Assembly: GCF_949987535.1 (NCBI RefSeq)
Contig: NC_080078.1
Location: 46,774,207 to 46,838,206 of the forward strand
Length of the DNA stretch: 64,000 nt
Direction: 5' to 3'
Source of the DNA: Balaenoptera acutorostrata
Taxonomy: Eukaryota; Chordata; Mammalia; Artiodactyla; Balaenopteridae
Below the pieces are notes generated by a model. That model had not been told where the DNA came from and made no database searches. It saw only the letters and a program-made list of their open reading frames with translations. The translations under genes and the position numbers were made by a program. Every line of letters begins with the position of its first letter. Positions within the stretch are counted from its first letter, which is position 1. This document shows, one piece after another, positions 36,024-46,805 of the stretch.

Positions 36024-37059
36024 CTATAAGGCAGAAAGAGAAACACTGTCTCAGAGCCAAATACTGTCAGGTTGGAGCTTCCCTTCCCACCTCACTTCCT
36101 ACTCCACCGAAGGAAGCAGGAGCCTGTTTCGTGCTCTAATACACTGAAAGGTCTTTGAAGGGGCTTCGGTTTGTGACTCTCTTCTACGATTAATGGAACA
36201 AAAACACTTCAGTTAAGACAGAGCCTGATGAACTACAAAACTATTTTCTTGGTGAAGAAGACTGTTTGCTTGGTAGTATTATACTTTGGCATTTTGTTTC
36301 TTCCCTACCTCTAGAAGAATGGTACATTATTTTTCTTAGTAAAAGACTGTGAAAGAAAGTATATCCTTGCAAGTTTCTACGAAGTGCTTTTATGTGTGTG
36401 TTTTTAAAGTTTGGTTTTTCTTAGCACAACACTTCTATTCCATTACGCCAGGCTGTCAGACTGCAGGGAGTACATCTGATGGCCGTCAGAGAAGAGGTCC
36501 AGGAGAAGGGGATCATTTGTAGGAAAGCACCAAAAGCCGTTTGGTGATTTCATGTCAGCCAAGCACAGAGTGGGGACTAAGGAACTTGGAGGTCCGTGCC
36601 CGGGCCTCACAGCAGCAACTAACCTCGTCGGAGCTGGACTTTCTTCTTAGTATTATCAGCACCCCAGTGACTCCACTAGCATTTGGGCTCCAGGATGATA
36701 ACTAACTTACTAACACTAAAATAGTATATTTAAGACAGGAAGGCTTATCAAAATTATTTGGAATGGTTAATACTTGTCAAATGGAAAAGGAATATATACA
36801 TTTTTTTCATGCAGTAACAAGGTTATAGAACTAAAGATAACTCATACACGCATGGCGACTAACACATTTAAAGGCTAATCAGATATCTTCTAGTATATCC
36901 TTCGTCCATAATGTATATGACTGTTACTTTTAGGTCACATCTCTATCAGAACAGAGAGTAAGATTTTTGGTAGGGAGATAATTGGAGACGAATCACTTTC
37001 TTTTGTTAGATGCCAAACTCCTATTAACAACAAAAGAACAAACTACAAACTTTCAACCT

Positions 37060-38440
37060 TGCCTTGATGTCACATCATCCCATTTCTCTGCTTCCCTTCA
37101 CGGCAGAACTCCCTAAAAGAGCAGTCCATGTTATCGCTCTGGACTTCCTCATCTCACGGTCTCTCCATAAAGCACTCCAACTGGCTTCGTCGATCCTCCT
37201 TGAAGTATTCTCTTATCAAAGGCGTCAATGACCTCACTTTGCCAAATCCAATGGCCATTTCTCCTTTCTTATCTTCCTTGACTTCTCAGGAGCATTTCAG
37301 AGTCTACTCTGTTCTTTCTGAATCACTTTCTTGCTGTGGCTGTTCCTTTTCCCCTGATGCCACATGTCTAGAGGCCATGGTGTCCCAGGCCTCATTGTTC
37401 TCCTTATTTACATGTTCTCTCTAGTGAATCTCACCCAGTCACATGGTTTTAAGTATCATTTCTCTGCCAGTGACTCCCAAGCCTGTATCTCTGGTCCACA
37501 TCCCTCCCTAGAAATCCAGACTCAGATACCTAACTGGCTTCTTGACATCCCATATGGCCCAGAGTCCTCTTGAATTTACCATGGCCAAAACTGAACTATT
37601 AACTCTATTAATAAAAACTGTGCCCTGTGGCCAGTCTTTCATACATCAGTAAGTGGTACCATCATCCATGTAGTTACTGATGCTAAAAACCTAGGATGTA
37701 GCCTGGATTCTTCTTTCCCCTACGCCCTAGATCCAATCCATCAGCACATCTTGTTACTTCTACCTCTGGAACAAAACACCTCAGGCCATTTCGTCTCCAT
37801 TTCCAGAAACCTCCATCACTGCTTTCCTGCTATAGTCTTTCAATTGGTTTCACTTTGGTTCTTTTGACCCATTTTCATTCACAGGCAGAGTGAGTTTGTT
37901 AAAACAGATTAGGTCCCTCTACTACTAAAAACCTTCCATTGGCTTCGCCTTGTAGTTCTAACAAAATCAAATCTTATGCAGTCAGACATAACCTGGTCCT
38001 ATGATGTCTTCCCAAATCTCGCACCATGTTCTCCCTCATCCATCACGCTCCAGCCACTCTGAACTTCCTTCTCCAACCTGTTAAAATCGGCCTGAAATCA
38101 TTTGCATTATCTTGACCCTCCATCTGGAATGCTCTCCCGCTATTTCATCGTTGAGATTTCACTTTAATTACTGCTCCCTCAAGGAGTCCTCCCCAAGTCC
38201 AGCCAACGGAATGTTGCCTTCTCAGGATTCCTTCTACATTACATCATTTCTCCACAATGCATTTGTCACTATCATACTTTTTTAAAATTGTTTATTTTTG
38301 GATCACTGCCACCAGAATATAAGTTTCAAGGAAGCAAAGAAATTGTCTTTATTGTTTGCTGCCCTATTTCAGTGTCCAGAACAGTGCCTGGGTCACAGCA
38401 AACCCCGGATAGGTATTTGTTAAATGGCTGTTTGAGGAAT
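37060..38440 (+). repeat. L2 LINE, long remnant with reverse transcriptase trace
   Basis: The order follows L2: CTTGACTTCTCAGGAGCATT (an LDLSAAFDTV-like motif of the reverse transcriptase), TCTCTGCCAGTGACTCCCAA, TGGCCAAAACTGAACTATTA, CTTCCATTGGCTTCGCC, CCATCTGGAATGCTCTCCCG, and the 3' end CAGAACAGTGCCTGGGTCAC..TTGTTAAATGGCTG. It is about 1.4 kb long, all frames are broken, and it is unusually long for such an old family. Confidence 0.8.
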
Positions 38441-38989
38441 AGGACCTACCACTTTGATTCGATCATGACAGCAGTCAGAACTGCTGGATTATGCTGGTTT
38501 GAGATTGTGCTTTTTGCATGATATGGAAGAGGCCTGCAGAGTTGTGTAGTTAGAATTGAAGCTGGACATTCTATTGACTGAAAGGAAGCTACTTTTATTT
38601 TGGAAGTATAACAGCAGGTCAGAAGGACTTTAATGACCAGAACTGCATCTCTGACTTCTCTGCTCTTGGATGAGGGACGCAGAGCAGACACAACAATGTA
38701 TGCTGACACTGGCCAAGAGCATAGACGAATCCTGCCATTGGACTCTGTGCCGGGCAGCGGGCCCACTTAGAAAAGCAAGAAGAGCCCCTCAGGGGTGCAT
38801 TTTGGAATCTTCTCTACCATGAGACGCACCCATATTGTGGTGATGATGTCGTCCATCTAAGAGGTGGAGAAGACAGCTTGTATTCTACCACTCTCTCCTA
38901 ACAGGCAAGATGGTCCTAAATCCATAAAGACACTGCCTCTTCTCAACTGATTAGGGGAAAAGAGATGAATGAATAAAAAGCAGGCAGAT

Positions 38990-39046
38990 GTGTGTGCATG
39001 TCTATATGTCTGTGCCTGTGTATGTGTATGCGTGTGCGTGTGTGTG
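38990..39046. repeat. Degenerate (TG)n
   Basis: Interrupted TG units are mixed with TATG and TGCG over about 57 bp. Confidence 0.8.
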
Positions 39047-40068
39047 AACAGGGGCGGGAGAAATCTATGTCGATAAAGACAGTTTGGGACAGAGCAGTGA
39101 CTGAATAAAACCTGTAAAACCATGATATTCAGAGAATGGCCTCAGCTGTCAGCAGCTAGTTGATTAATATCCATCAGCCCCAAACAGTAAAAACAGTGAC
39201 TGCTTTTCACAGAAAACTCATCTTCCACGGAGCATAACGATGTGGTGGCCGGGAGCTGAGGGGCGATGGCGGTGTGGATAACAACCTTTTTCTGTATTAG
39301 AAATTCATTCCATTGCAAGGACTACACTTTAGCAAAGGGAGCCAACTGACCCAGTGGCAGGTACACAAGGTCCTTGCTGCCTTGCTTCAGTGCCTTCTCT
39401 GATTGGCCTCCTTCAATTCCATCTTCCAGGTTAATAATAAAAGCTTTCAGTTCTCTAGCAAAAGTTCCAAGGTTCATGTAGGAACTTTTCAGTGAAAAAC
39501 TTATCACACTACCTGGTTTATTTCTAAGAGTCCAGCATATGGCTTAGGACGTGGCAGGCACATGAGCAGAGCCCACTATTTCAAAGATGTCCCATCCGTT
39601 GGGCTCATTAGAACCAGAAGAATGACTTGGAAAATAGAAAGAAGAAGGAAATTTTTATTTTGGTGGTTATGTTGATAACTGCAAAATTGTGTGAATCATT
39701 CTTTGAAAGGAGAGCATGCCTGAGTACAAAAGTGGGGAGGAAGAAAAGATAAACCTAAGGTGATGACAATCTCTTTTGAGTCTTAAGTGCTATTTTATTT
39801 AAAAATGTTTAATTTATAATCTACAGTAGAAGATCTCTAAGCATTCCATTGGCACATCTGTTCTTCAGTGAACAGAGTTGATGTCAGGAAGGCTTTGGAT
39901 CTCATTGAACTCTGGGTGTGGGGTAGTAAGCCTCTGTCACACCTCACACCATCGTCTACAACATACAGAGAAATGACCAGAAGCACGGCTCTTCAAAATT
40001 TAATGCAAAACAGTAAAGGACACTCCATTCATTGTGGAAGGAAAGCCTCTGATATATTTCCTGTGAAT

Positions 40069-40205
40069 TTTTTTAAATTAATTTTTTTGTTTGTTTGTTT
40101 GCTCCCTGCGGCATGCGGGATCTTAGTTCCCCGACCAGGGATGGAACCCGCACCCCCTGCATTGGGAGCGCAGAGTTCCAACCACCGGACCACCAGGGAA
40201 GTCCC
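40069..40205 (-). mobile_element. Short CHR-type SINE (tRNA-like head only)
   Basis: It holds the complement of the head (CCACCAGGGAAGTCCC at 40190-40205, B box near 40145) and a (TTTG)n tail at 40085-40101. The long body of the other copies is absent. The target duplication CCTGTGAAT lies at 40060-40068 and 40206-40214. It is 375 bp from the MACROD2 exon at 40581. Confidence 0.88.
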
Positions 40206-40580
40206 CCTGTGAATGTTTTTCATTTCACTTTTTCCCCCAAACTAAATCTGCTGATTTTGACCTGCCCTAAGTCAGCCCAGCTCTGACATGGTCCTTCCAA
40301 CCTCTGCCTGTCCTGTGTAAAGCATCACTGAGCAAACTGAAATCACGTGGGAGAAGAGTGGGGCAGGTGACTGAGACCTGAGAGGGAGGGTACCCTTCTG
40401 ATTGGTGAGCCTGACACTTGCAGTTAACAGGGTTGGTGGCTTCCTGAGGGAGACCTGAACGAATATTGATATTAACCTGGTGAAACGGTATAAATATTTT
40501 CAGAAAAGGGCACTAAGTAAAGCCATTTTCACCTCTGGGGATGAGTCCTAGGAGACGCCTCAAAAGAAATCTGAGCTCAC

Positions 40581-40643
40581 CTGCTTCTTGGCTCTGCCTT
40601 TCCATTTCTTTGGCACGTGGCTTTCCCTGTGGACCGTTCTCAT
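40581..40643 (-). CDS. MACROD2: MACROD2 exon, disordered C-terminal tail (first of three in window)
   Basis: This is a 63-nt internal exon read on the minus strand. A long pyrimidine tract (T run, then CCTCTGTGGTTTTCTTGAAAG) precedes it, and CAG|gtgagc follows. It enters in phase 1 (AT completes an Asp codon), encodes ENGPQGK..KEMERQSQEA without a stop, and leaves in phase 1 (lone G). The phase fits the next exon 4.6 kb downstream. From memory, human MACROD2 has ENGPEEK..EEMEEQSQDA here. MACROD2 removes mono-ADP-ribose from acidic residues of proteins and is recruited to DNA damage. This exon belongs to the low-complexity tail, not the catalytic macro domain. Oddity: the usually Glu-rich stretch has gained Lys/Arg and looks near-neutral. 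Splicing is inferred from sites and phase only. Confidence 0.9.
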
Positions 40644-41475
40644 CTTTCAAGAAAACCACAGAGGAAAAAAAAAAATACATCAAGTCAATTTATGAAATAC
40701 CTCTTTATGGCTAATATGCAGCACTGAAATTAATTGTAACCAGTGTAGCATGACTCCCCATAAAGCGAGGCAGAGAGATGAATCAGAGGTGTGAAACAGA
40801 AAAATTACCTACAGAAATAGGTGTATTTATCCTTGTCCCTTCTCACATGATTTGCTTGGTGGAAAGTTGAACGGCAGTAAACAAAATTCACTCAGCAGTT
40901 CCAGTAACATCTCTCTCCTTGCACAACATTTCCCAAAATGCAATACAAATTTTAATTCCAATCTGCTTTTTTTCCTTGACTCAAGCAATATGCACTGTGT
41001 AAGGAAACTTGGTTGATTACGTTCCTATGCCCTTTATTTTCCTGTTTGATGTATGTTGCAAAAGAACCCCTATTTTTACTTAATTTTTTAGACATTTACT
41101 TACATTTTACACATGACAGTCTAACATACCTATGCTCTGAAATATTCTGTGTTGAACAGATTACGCTGGTCAAATTTATGCTGTAGTACGTAACTCCTTG
41201 AAAAATTAATAACTGGACAGGTATAATGGTGGCTATATATCAGAAACTAGCTAAAAACTTCCCTTTGGCTTAAAATATATAATATATATCTGTGGATTTA
41301 TGTGTAGAAAAAAAATTAACTCTTCAAAGGCAAATAAAGGCAACATTTTATAATTCATTGCTGGGAGGGTTTCCAAGTCTCTCTGTGTTTGGAAAAATTG
41401 TTTAAAATGATAAAACATAAGAGATGTAGTTAAAGTACAGAAAACAGAGAAGTAGAAGTTATCAGCGCATATTAC
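40644..41475. other. MACROD2 intron, no identified repeat
   Basis: This is sequence upstream (in gene sense) of the 40.6-kb exon, AT-rich with an A run at 40660-40675. Nothing is recognised. Confidence 0.5.
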
Positions 41476-41479
41476 TATG

Positions 41480-41900
41480 GGTTAAAGATGGCCCCAGATC
41501 CTTATCTCTCAAGAAGTGGAATCTATTTCTTGTCTCCTTAAATTCGAACTGGTTCTGTGACTTGTTTAGACCAGTGACATGTGGAAGTGATATCTGGGGC
41601 CCCCAAGCCAAGGCCCCAGAGGACCAGCAGCTTCCACTTTCTCCCTCTGGGAATCCAGCCACCCTGCTGTAAAGACACTCAGATTAGCCCCCCAGGTGGA
41701 GAAGAGGGGTACATGGAGCAGCACAGAGGGGCCAGACATATGGATGAAGCCTTTTCCCACCTTCCAACCCAGCCCTGCTGCCAGCTGAATGCACCCAACT
41801 GATGACGTCAGCCAAGGCCACAAAGAGCAGAAGAATCACCCAGCTGAGCCCTTTTAAAATTCCTGCCCCACAGCCAGGCTCAGATCACTTAAACTTGTTT
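41480..41900 (+). mobile_element. MaLR solo LTR (MLT1-like)
   Basis: GACTTGTTTAGACCAGTGAC, CAGCAGCTTCCACTTTCTC, GGGAATCCAGCCACCCTGCT, CACCCAACTGATGACGTCAG and GAATCACCCAGCTGAGCCC follow MLT1 order. The expected ATAAA-type end is lost, so it is 3'-truncated. Confidence 0.72.
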
Positions 41901-42139
41901 TACTTGACTGCTTTGACCCACCATCTGCTACAACGATCAACTCTTAATCCAGAGGCAAGAGGATGGGGAATCCTCCCCCAGAGGAGGACTCAACTAGTGG
42001 AGCTGAAACAAGAGCCTCAGAAGCAACGGGGAAACAGTTCACCAAGCAGCTCTGAAAAACAACCTTTTGAGGAGAGTTGCAAATGGAAAAACATTTGGAA
42101 TTGACCTGAACGAAAGAAAAATTTTATAATAGAATGACA

Positions 42140-42192
42140 AAGATAGATAGATAAATAAATAAATAAAGAAAGAAAGAAAGAAAGAAAGAAAG
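42140..42192. repeat. Compound (GATA)(AAAT)(GAAA) microsatellite
   Basis: GATA units at 42140-42152, AAAT units to 42167, GAAA units to 42192. Confidence 0.95.
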
Positions 42193-42505
42193 AGTAACAC
42201 TGACATGGGGAAGGGATGCTATCAATGAATGAATATATCAGTATGTATATAATTCCCTCTGGCCAGCACTGTGTCATTTGTCACGCAGGACACAGTATAA
42301 CCTGGGATGGCTCTGTAACTCTGTAAACCCAAGGTTCTGCATGACATATTTACAAGGATATTTCTGATATTTTCTCTGTTCTGGTTCTCCGCAGAGGCGC
42401 TGGCACTGGCTTTTGCTATAGGAAGGAAATAGCCATCACTGCTGCTCCTTTTCCCTTAACAAGACCAAGTTGGTGCAGGAGCATGTGTCAAAAACATAAG
42501 TCAGT

Positions 42506-43016
42506 TTACCATATGATCCAGCAACCCCACTACTGGGCATATACCCAGAGAAAACTGTAATTCAAAAAGACACATGCACCCCAGTGTTCATTGCAGCACT
42601 ATTTACAATAGCCAGGTCATGGAAGCAACCTAAATGCCTATTGACAGATGAATGGATAAAGAAGTTGTGGTACATATATACAATGGAATATTACTCAGCC
42701 ATAAAAAGGAACGAAATTGAGTCATTTGTTGAGACGTGGATGGATCTAGAGACTGTCATACAGAGTGAAGTAAGTAAGAAAGAGAAAAACAAATATCGTA
42801 TATTAATGCATGTATGTGGAACCTAGAAAAATGGTACAGATGAACTGGTTTGCAGGGCAGAAGTTGAGACACAGATGTAGAGAACAAATGTATGGACACC
42901 AAGGGGGGAAAACCGTGGTGGGGTGGGGATGGTGGTGTGCTGAATTGGGCGATTGGGATTGACATGTATACACTGATGTGTATAAAATTTATGACTGACT
43001 AAAAAAATAAAAAATA
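42506..43016 (+). mobile_element. L1 3' end (0.51 kb), third 3' UTR type
   Basis: A perfect 16-bp target duplication, AAAAACATAAGTCAGT, lies at 42490-42505 and 43017-43032. It holds the ORF2 C-terminus (frame 42584-42826, [18 protein letters not shown]..) and a short 3' UTR with TGGTGGTGTGCTGAATTGGG, GATTGGGATTGACATGTA and an AAATAAAAA tail. This 3' UTR differs from both other L1 types in the window. Confidence 0.95.
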
Positions 43017-43104
43017 AAAAACATAAGTCAGTGTTTCCCCCTTTCTCCCACCAAATGGACTCCGACTCAAGCAGGAGAGATCTATCAGTTTTCCTATCTC
43101 CCCC

Positions 43105-43260
43105 AACAGACACCCCCCCCCCTTTTTTTTGGCCGCGCCATGCAGCACGTGGGGTCTTAGTTCCCCCACCAGAGATCGAACCTGCATCTCCTGCATTGGA
43201 AGCGTGGAATCTTTTTTTTTGGAAGCATGGAGTCTTAACCAATGGACAGCCAGGGAAGTC
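43105..43260 (-). mobile_element. Short CHR-type SINE with internal duplication
   Basis: The head complement (CCAGGGAAGTCCC) is at 43249-43261 and the B-box complement near 43175. TTGGAAGCGTGGAATCT is followed by a T run and a second TTGGAAGCATGGAGTCT, so about 17-20 bp of the head are duplicated. The tail side is a C/T run at 43111-43130. Flanks share only a short ACAGAC(A/C), so the insertion ends are uncertain. Confidence 0.85.
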
Positions 43261-43269
43261 CCAGACAGA

Positions 43270-44970
43270 CCTTTTAACAGATTCCACAATAGGCTTGAAG
43301 TCTGCAGTGACAGGCTGCTTTTAAAATTAGTCTGGTGACCACATCTCCTATGGAGTGGGAGGTAAAAATCTTATGAAGAGAGGAAGGCAAGAAGAGAAAG
43401 AAAAACAACAATTGAGTCACAGGAAGGTGAAGAATTGTTTCCACCAGTTCTAAATGCATGAAAAGGAAATTCATGGTCAGACCCCCAAGTCCAACTTTAT
43501 AATAGCAAAAACCAGCCTGTCTCTTTATCTAACCTACTGCTACTGGGTTTTATCCTTAATCTCTGTGCCTGTGGTCCCACTCCCTAACGCAGTCTGGCAT
43601 GTTCTGTTTTCGACTTGAGTCTTGGCTGTGGGGTGGTCTGGTTGCAGGATTTCTGCCCTTGGGAAGCAAATTCAAGAAACACTCGGCATGTTTATCACGG
43701 AGTAAATGCCTTCTAGAAGAATGCTGGATTTGGCATTTGAGTAACTTGCCCTCAAATGAAAAGGCTCAGGTATATTGCTTTCATCAATTTCCAAAGACAG
43801 TGCACCCTCAAGGCCAGCAGGGGGAACCAGTGTAGAAGTCTGGCTTTCAAAGCCAGTTGGTAACATTCTCGGGCAATTAGGTTAGCATTCATGTCACTTT
43901 TAGAAGGACAGTTTGGCTGGCTTCTAACATTCCATCCGTTTAAAATACCTCAATTGGGTGAGTTCTTAGTGAAACAGTGGGCTTCCTCTGGTAGGAAAGA
44001 TAAAAATCCCATCACACATTTACCTGTAAGTATTTGATAAGAACAAGCTTTCCTTTTATCAGCCTTGTCTGTCTAGCTATCTTCACAGAAAGCATATAAA
44101 CAATAAAAAGTTAAGTAGAGTGGGGAATGTAAACTTGTGGTTTTTAGAAGGGATTTAAAAGACTTACAACAAATGTGAAGAAATATAGGGAAATGACAGG
44201 CTATTTTGTGAGCTTAAAACATGTCACACAGAAACTAAATTCTCTTAGTTGATATACCTATAGGATCCCATATTTACTTCCAATAATAAATTTCCACATC
44301 ATTCACATTGAATGTCACATAATACTACTTTCCCACACCAAAAAGCACAGTGACCTGTGTGAATTCTAATGGTTGAATCATTTTTGCTTCTCCAGTATTA
44401 AAACCATGCCCTCTATTCTTTTAATCCATACTTATGGAGCACGTACTATATGCAAGGATATTTCAGGAATTTTATAGAAATAAAAATAAGAGACTCCTGC
44501 TGTGAAGTTGGAAACGAGTAGAACCCTGCAGGTTTCCCCTCCTTCCTCAAGTATAAAACTGAGCAGTCAATGATTAGGAAAATAGAGTCACAGACTCAGT
44601 GTCTGATGTTCATTCCTGAGTTGTTTTACAGATACCATAACCGCCACCAGAGGAAAAAAAGTTAACTGCATGATGACCAGATGCTAGCCATGACATAAGC
44701 TGCTCCAACTTGAGTCTATGGCTCCCACAATTCCAAGGACTGGCCTCAAGAGAATGGGATTAACATTATTGCTCATAATAATCTATATCTTTGTGGGTAT
44801 CAAAATAATTGTAGCTTGTTCTGCCCATATATGTAAGCAGGCAACTAAAATTGTCAGCAAAGAGATGCTACAGACCCATGTTGACATCTTCCAGTCTGAG
44901 AATACGTCACCTATGTCAGCATGAAAAAGTTACAGAAGACAGACCTTCACCCCTAATCCCAAAGAAATGG
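43270..44970. other. MACROD2 intron, mostly unique
   Basis: No repeat family was recognised. It contains an exon-like 45-nt segment at 44024-44068 on the minus strand, phase-compatible with the next MACROD2 exon (see findings). Confidence 0.5.
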
Positions 44971-44974
44971 AATG

Positions 44975-45570
44975 ATGTCTGAAAAGTGGGGATTCATAAG
45001 CAGTTCTTTGCAGGAAACTGCCCTCAGCAGGAAGCCCCTTTTCTTGTCACTTTAGCAAAGCTATATCGTAACTAATTTTAAACAAGGTACCCCCATGCTC
45101 TACTCATCTCCGGCCCGAGAACACCTTTCAAATCTTTTAATCGCACAATAATTTGTCGGTTCTTCTGGTAGATCAAAGAAGTAGGAACGAAGAATAAGTA
45201 ATTAACAGATGACTAGATCTCTTCCCTAGCTTCCCCTTCAGAATCTCGTGAACAAACTGTGTGACCAAACTGTGTGAACATGATAACGTGTAGGGGAAGA
45301 TAATAAGAAGTCCACGAGCCTGCATGCAGTGGGGAATGGTGACCACTCTGACGCCCTATCTCAGTGATTAACTGAGACTACTCCCCTCCCTGCCTTTAAA
45401 ACTTTCATGGCTGAGCGGAATCTTTGGAGGTGGCTTCTGGGGGACGCTGAGTCCACCATCTCCCCAGATTGCTGGCATTCTGATGAAAGGTACCTTTCCT
45501 TTCTACCATTTGTGAGTATTGATTTTGTAAGCGGTGAGAAGAAGGACCCCCCCGCCCTCGTCAGGTAACA
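44975..45570 (+). mobile_element. ERV-type solo LTR, probable
   Basis: The stretch runs from about TGTCTGAAAAG to GGTAACA (TG..CA ends). A TTTAAAAC box lies at 45395-45402, followed by GCTGAGCGGAATCTTTGGAGG and pyrimidine-rich CCTTTCCTTTCTACC, as in an LTR R/U5 region. No internal viral sequence adjoins. It contains a local duplication, CCAAACTGTGTGA, near 45250-45278. Ends are approximate, and I could not see a target duplication. Confidence 0.5.
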
Positions 45571-45889
45571 AAGTGAATTCGTTTAGTTGTGTAGTTCATG
45601 TTTAATTTTATATGGACGAGCTTTATAAGGGCAAAATTTCAATGTTGTGGCTACAAATTGCTATCCTGATATTTGCAGTTCCATCTTTGAACTGTGTGTG
45701 GGGATGGGAAGAGAAAAGGGAGGTAAATCAGAACAAATTCATCCTTGCTACTGGGGAAACAACCGGATGGGTACTGCCTGCTGGTATACTATTACCTTTT
45801 CTTATAAAGGCCCATGATTTCTGGACCCGGACAGGGCGCAGGCAATTCAAATACAGTGCTTTGCAGATTGGATTATTGATTCCAAGTCT

Positions 45890-46305
45890 TCAGTTCCCTG
45901 TAATGGATTATTTATCTCAGTGTCCTTCCATGGTTGTTGGACTTGACCAAGTGATATGGCTAATGAAGTGTTAGCGGACATGATAGGAGCAAAGAGCTTG
46001 AACGTGTTGCATAATTGGACTTGGTGTTTGTGCTTCTGACATTGGCCATGACAAGAAGATGCCTCTGCAGCTGCTGGTTTAAAGAGGAGCAGGAGCAGCC
46101 TTGACCCAAGTTACAGTCTGGAGGCAAGCCCAGAAAACTCACAGCTTGAAACAGAACTGCCCAGCTGAGCCCAGCCTACATCAGTGGAACCACGGTCAAC
46201 CTGTAAACTTGTGAGCATGAGAATAAATCTTTTAGTTAAGGCACTGCACTATGGGGTGACTTGTTACACAGCATTATTGTGACAACAGCTGATTAATACA
46301 AATGG
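45890..46305 (+). mobile_element. MaLR solo LTR (MLT1-like)
   Basis: TGGACTTGACCAAGTGATAT, GAACTGCCCAGCTGAGCCCA, GTGAGCATGAGAATAAATCT and GGGGTGACTTGTTACACAGC followed by AACAGCTGATTAATACA match the 3' half and end of an MLT1 LTR. Confidence 0.72.
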
Positions 46306-46564
46306 CATATTAATTTTTCTTAGGTCAAGAAGACTCAGTTCTTTTTTTTAACTCAGCACTTTTTCATTTATAAGGAATTCAGTCTTAAATTTTGTATTTT
46401 GCCACCCAGCTACATTCTCATCTTACACATTCCAAAACTCTCTAGAAGACACACCCTCAAAAAATAAATTTAGCTTATATAAGGAGTGCTCTCAATGAGC
46501 ATGCACTGCCATCAATGTTTATGTTTTATTTAACAGAGTTATGTGGGCAGCAGGATAATATTAT

Positions 46565-46805
46565 TGATAGTTAATACCAGCTAACATGTATTGGATATTG
46601 GCTGTGTTCTGCTCAGTGTCTAAGTGCTCTGAATACACTGTCAAATTTAATTCTCATAACAAGCCAATGAGGTAGGTATTATTATTATCCACATTTCGTG
46701 GATGGGGAAACTAAGACACAGAGATGTTAAATAATTTCCCTGAGATCCCACAGTGATGTCAGCAGGGTTTCAACCCAGTCAGCTGATACCAGTGCCCACT
46801 AGTGC
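46565..46805 (-). repeat. MIR SINE
   Basis: ATGAGGTAGGTATTATTATT, GGGGAAACTAAGACACAGAG and CAGGGTTTCAACCCAG are the complement of MIR. Nearly the whole element is recognisable. Confidence 0.88.

Larger units (their letters stand above)
36024..40580 (-). other. MACROD2: MACROD2 intron, 4.56 kb, with L2 fossil and a short SINE
   Basis: This intron joins the exons at 40.6 and 36.0 kb in phase 1. It holds a long L2 remnant (37060-38440) and a CHR-type SINE (40069-40205), annotated separately, and a degenerate TG-rich stretch at 38990-39046. The remainder (36024-37050, 38450-40060, 40210-40580) is unique sequence in which I recognise no gene or RNA. Confidence 0.8.

Noticed and set aside
36629..36692. 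Minus-strand segment ending at gttagt, encoding ADNTKKKVQLRR
   Set aside because: The donor is weak. No acceptor gives the required phase 1 entry without hitting a stop.
45612..45974. 120-codon plus-strand frame with a signal-like start
   Set aside because: Its 3' part overlaps a MaLR LTR, with no splice or homology support. A frame of this length is expected by chance in 64 kb.
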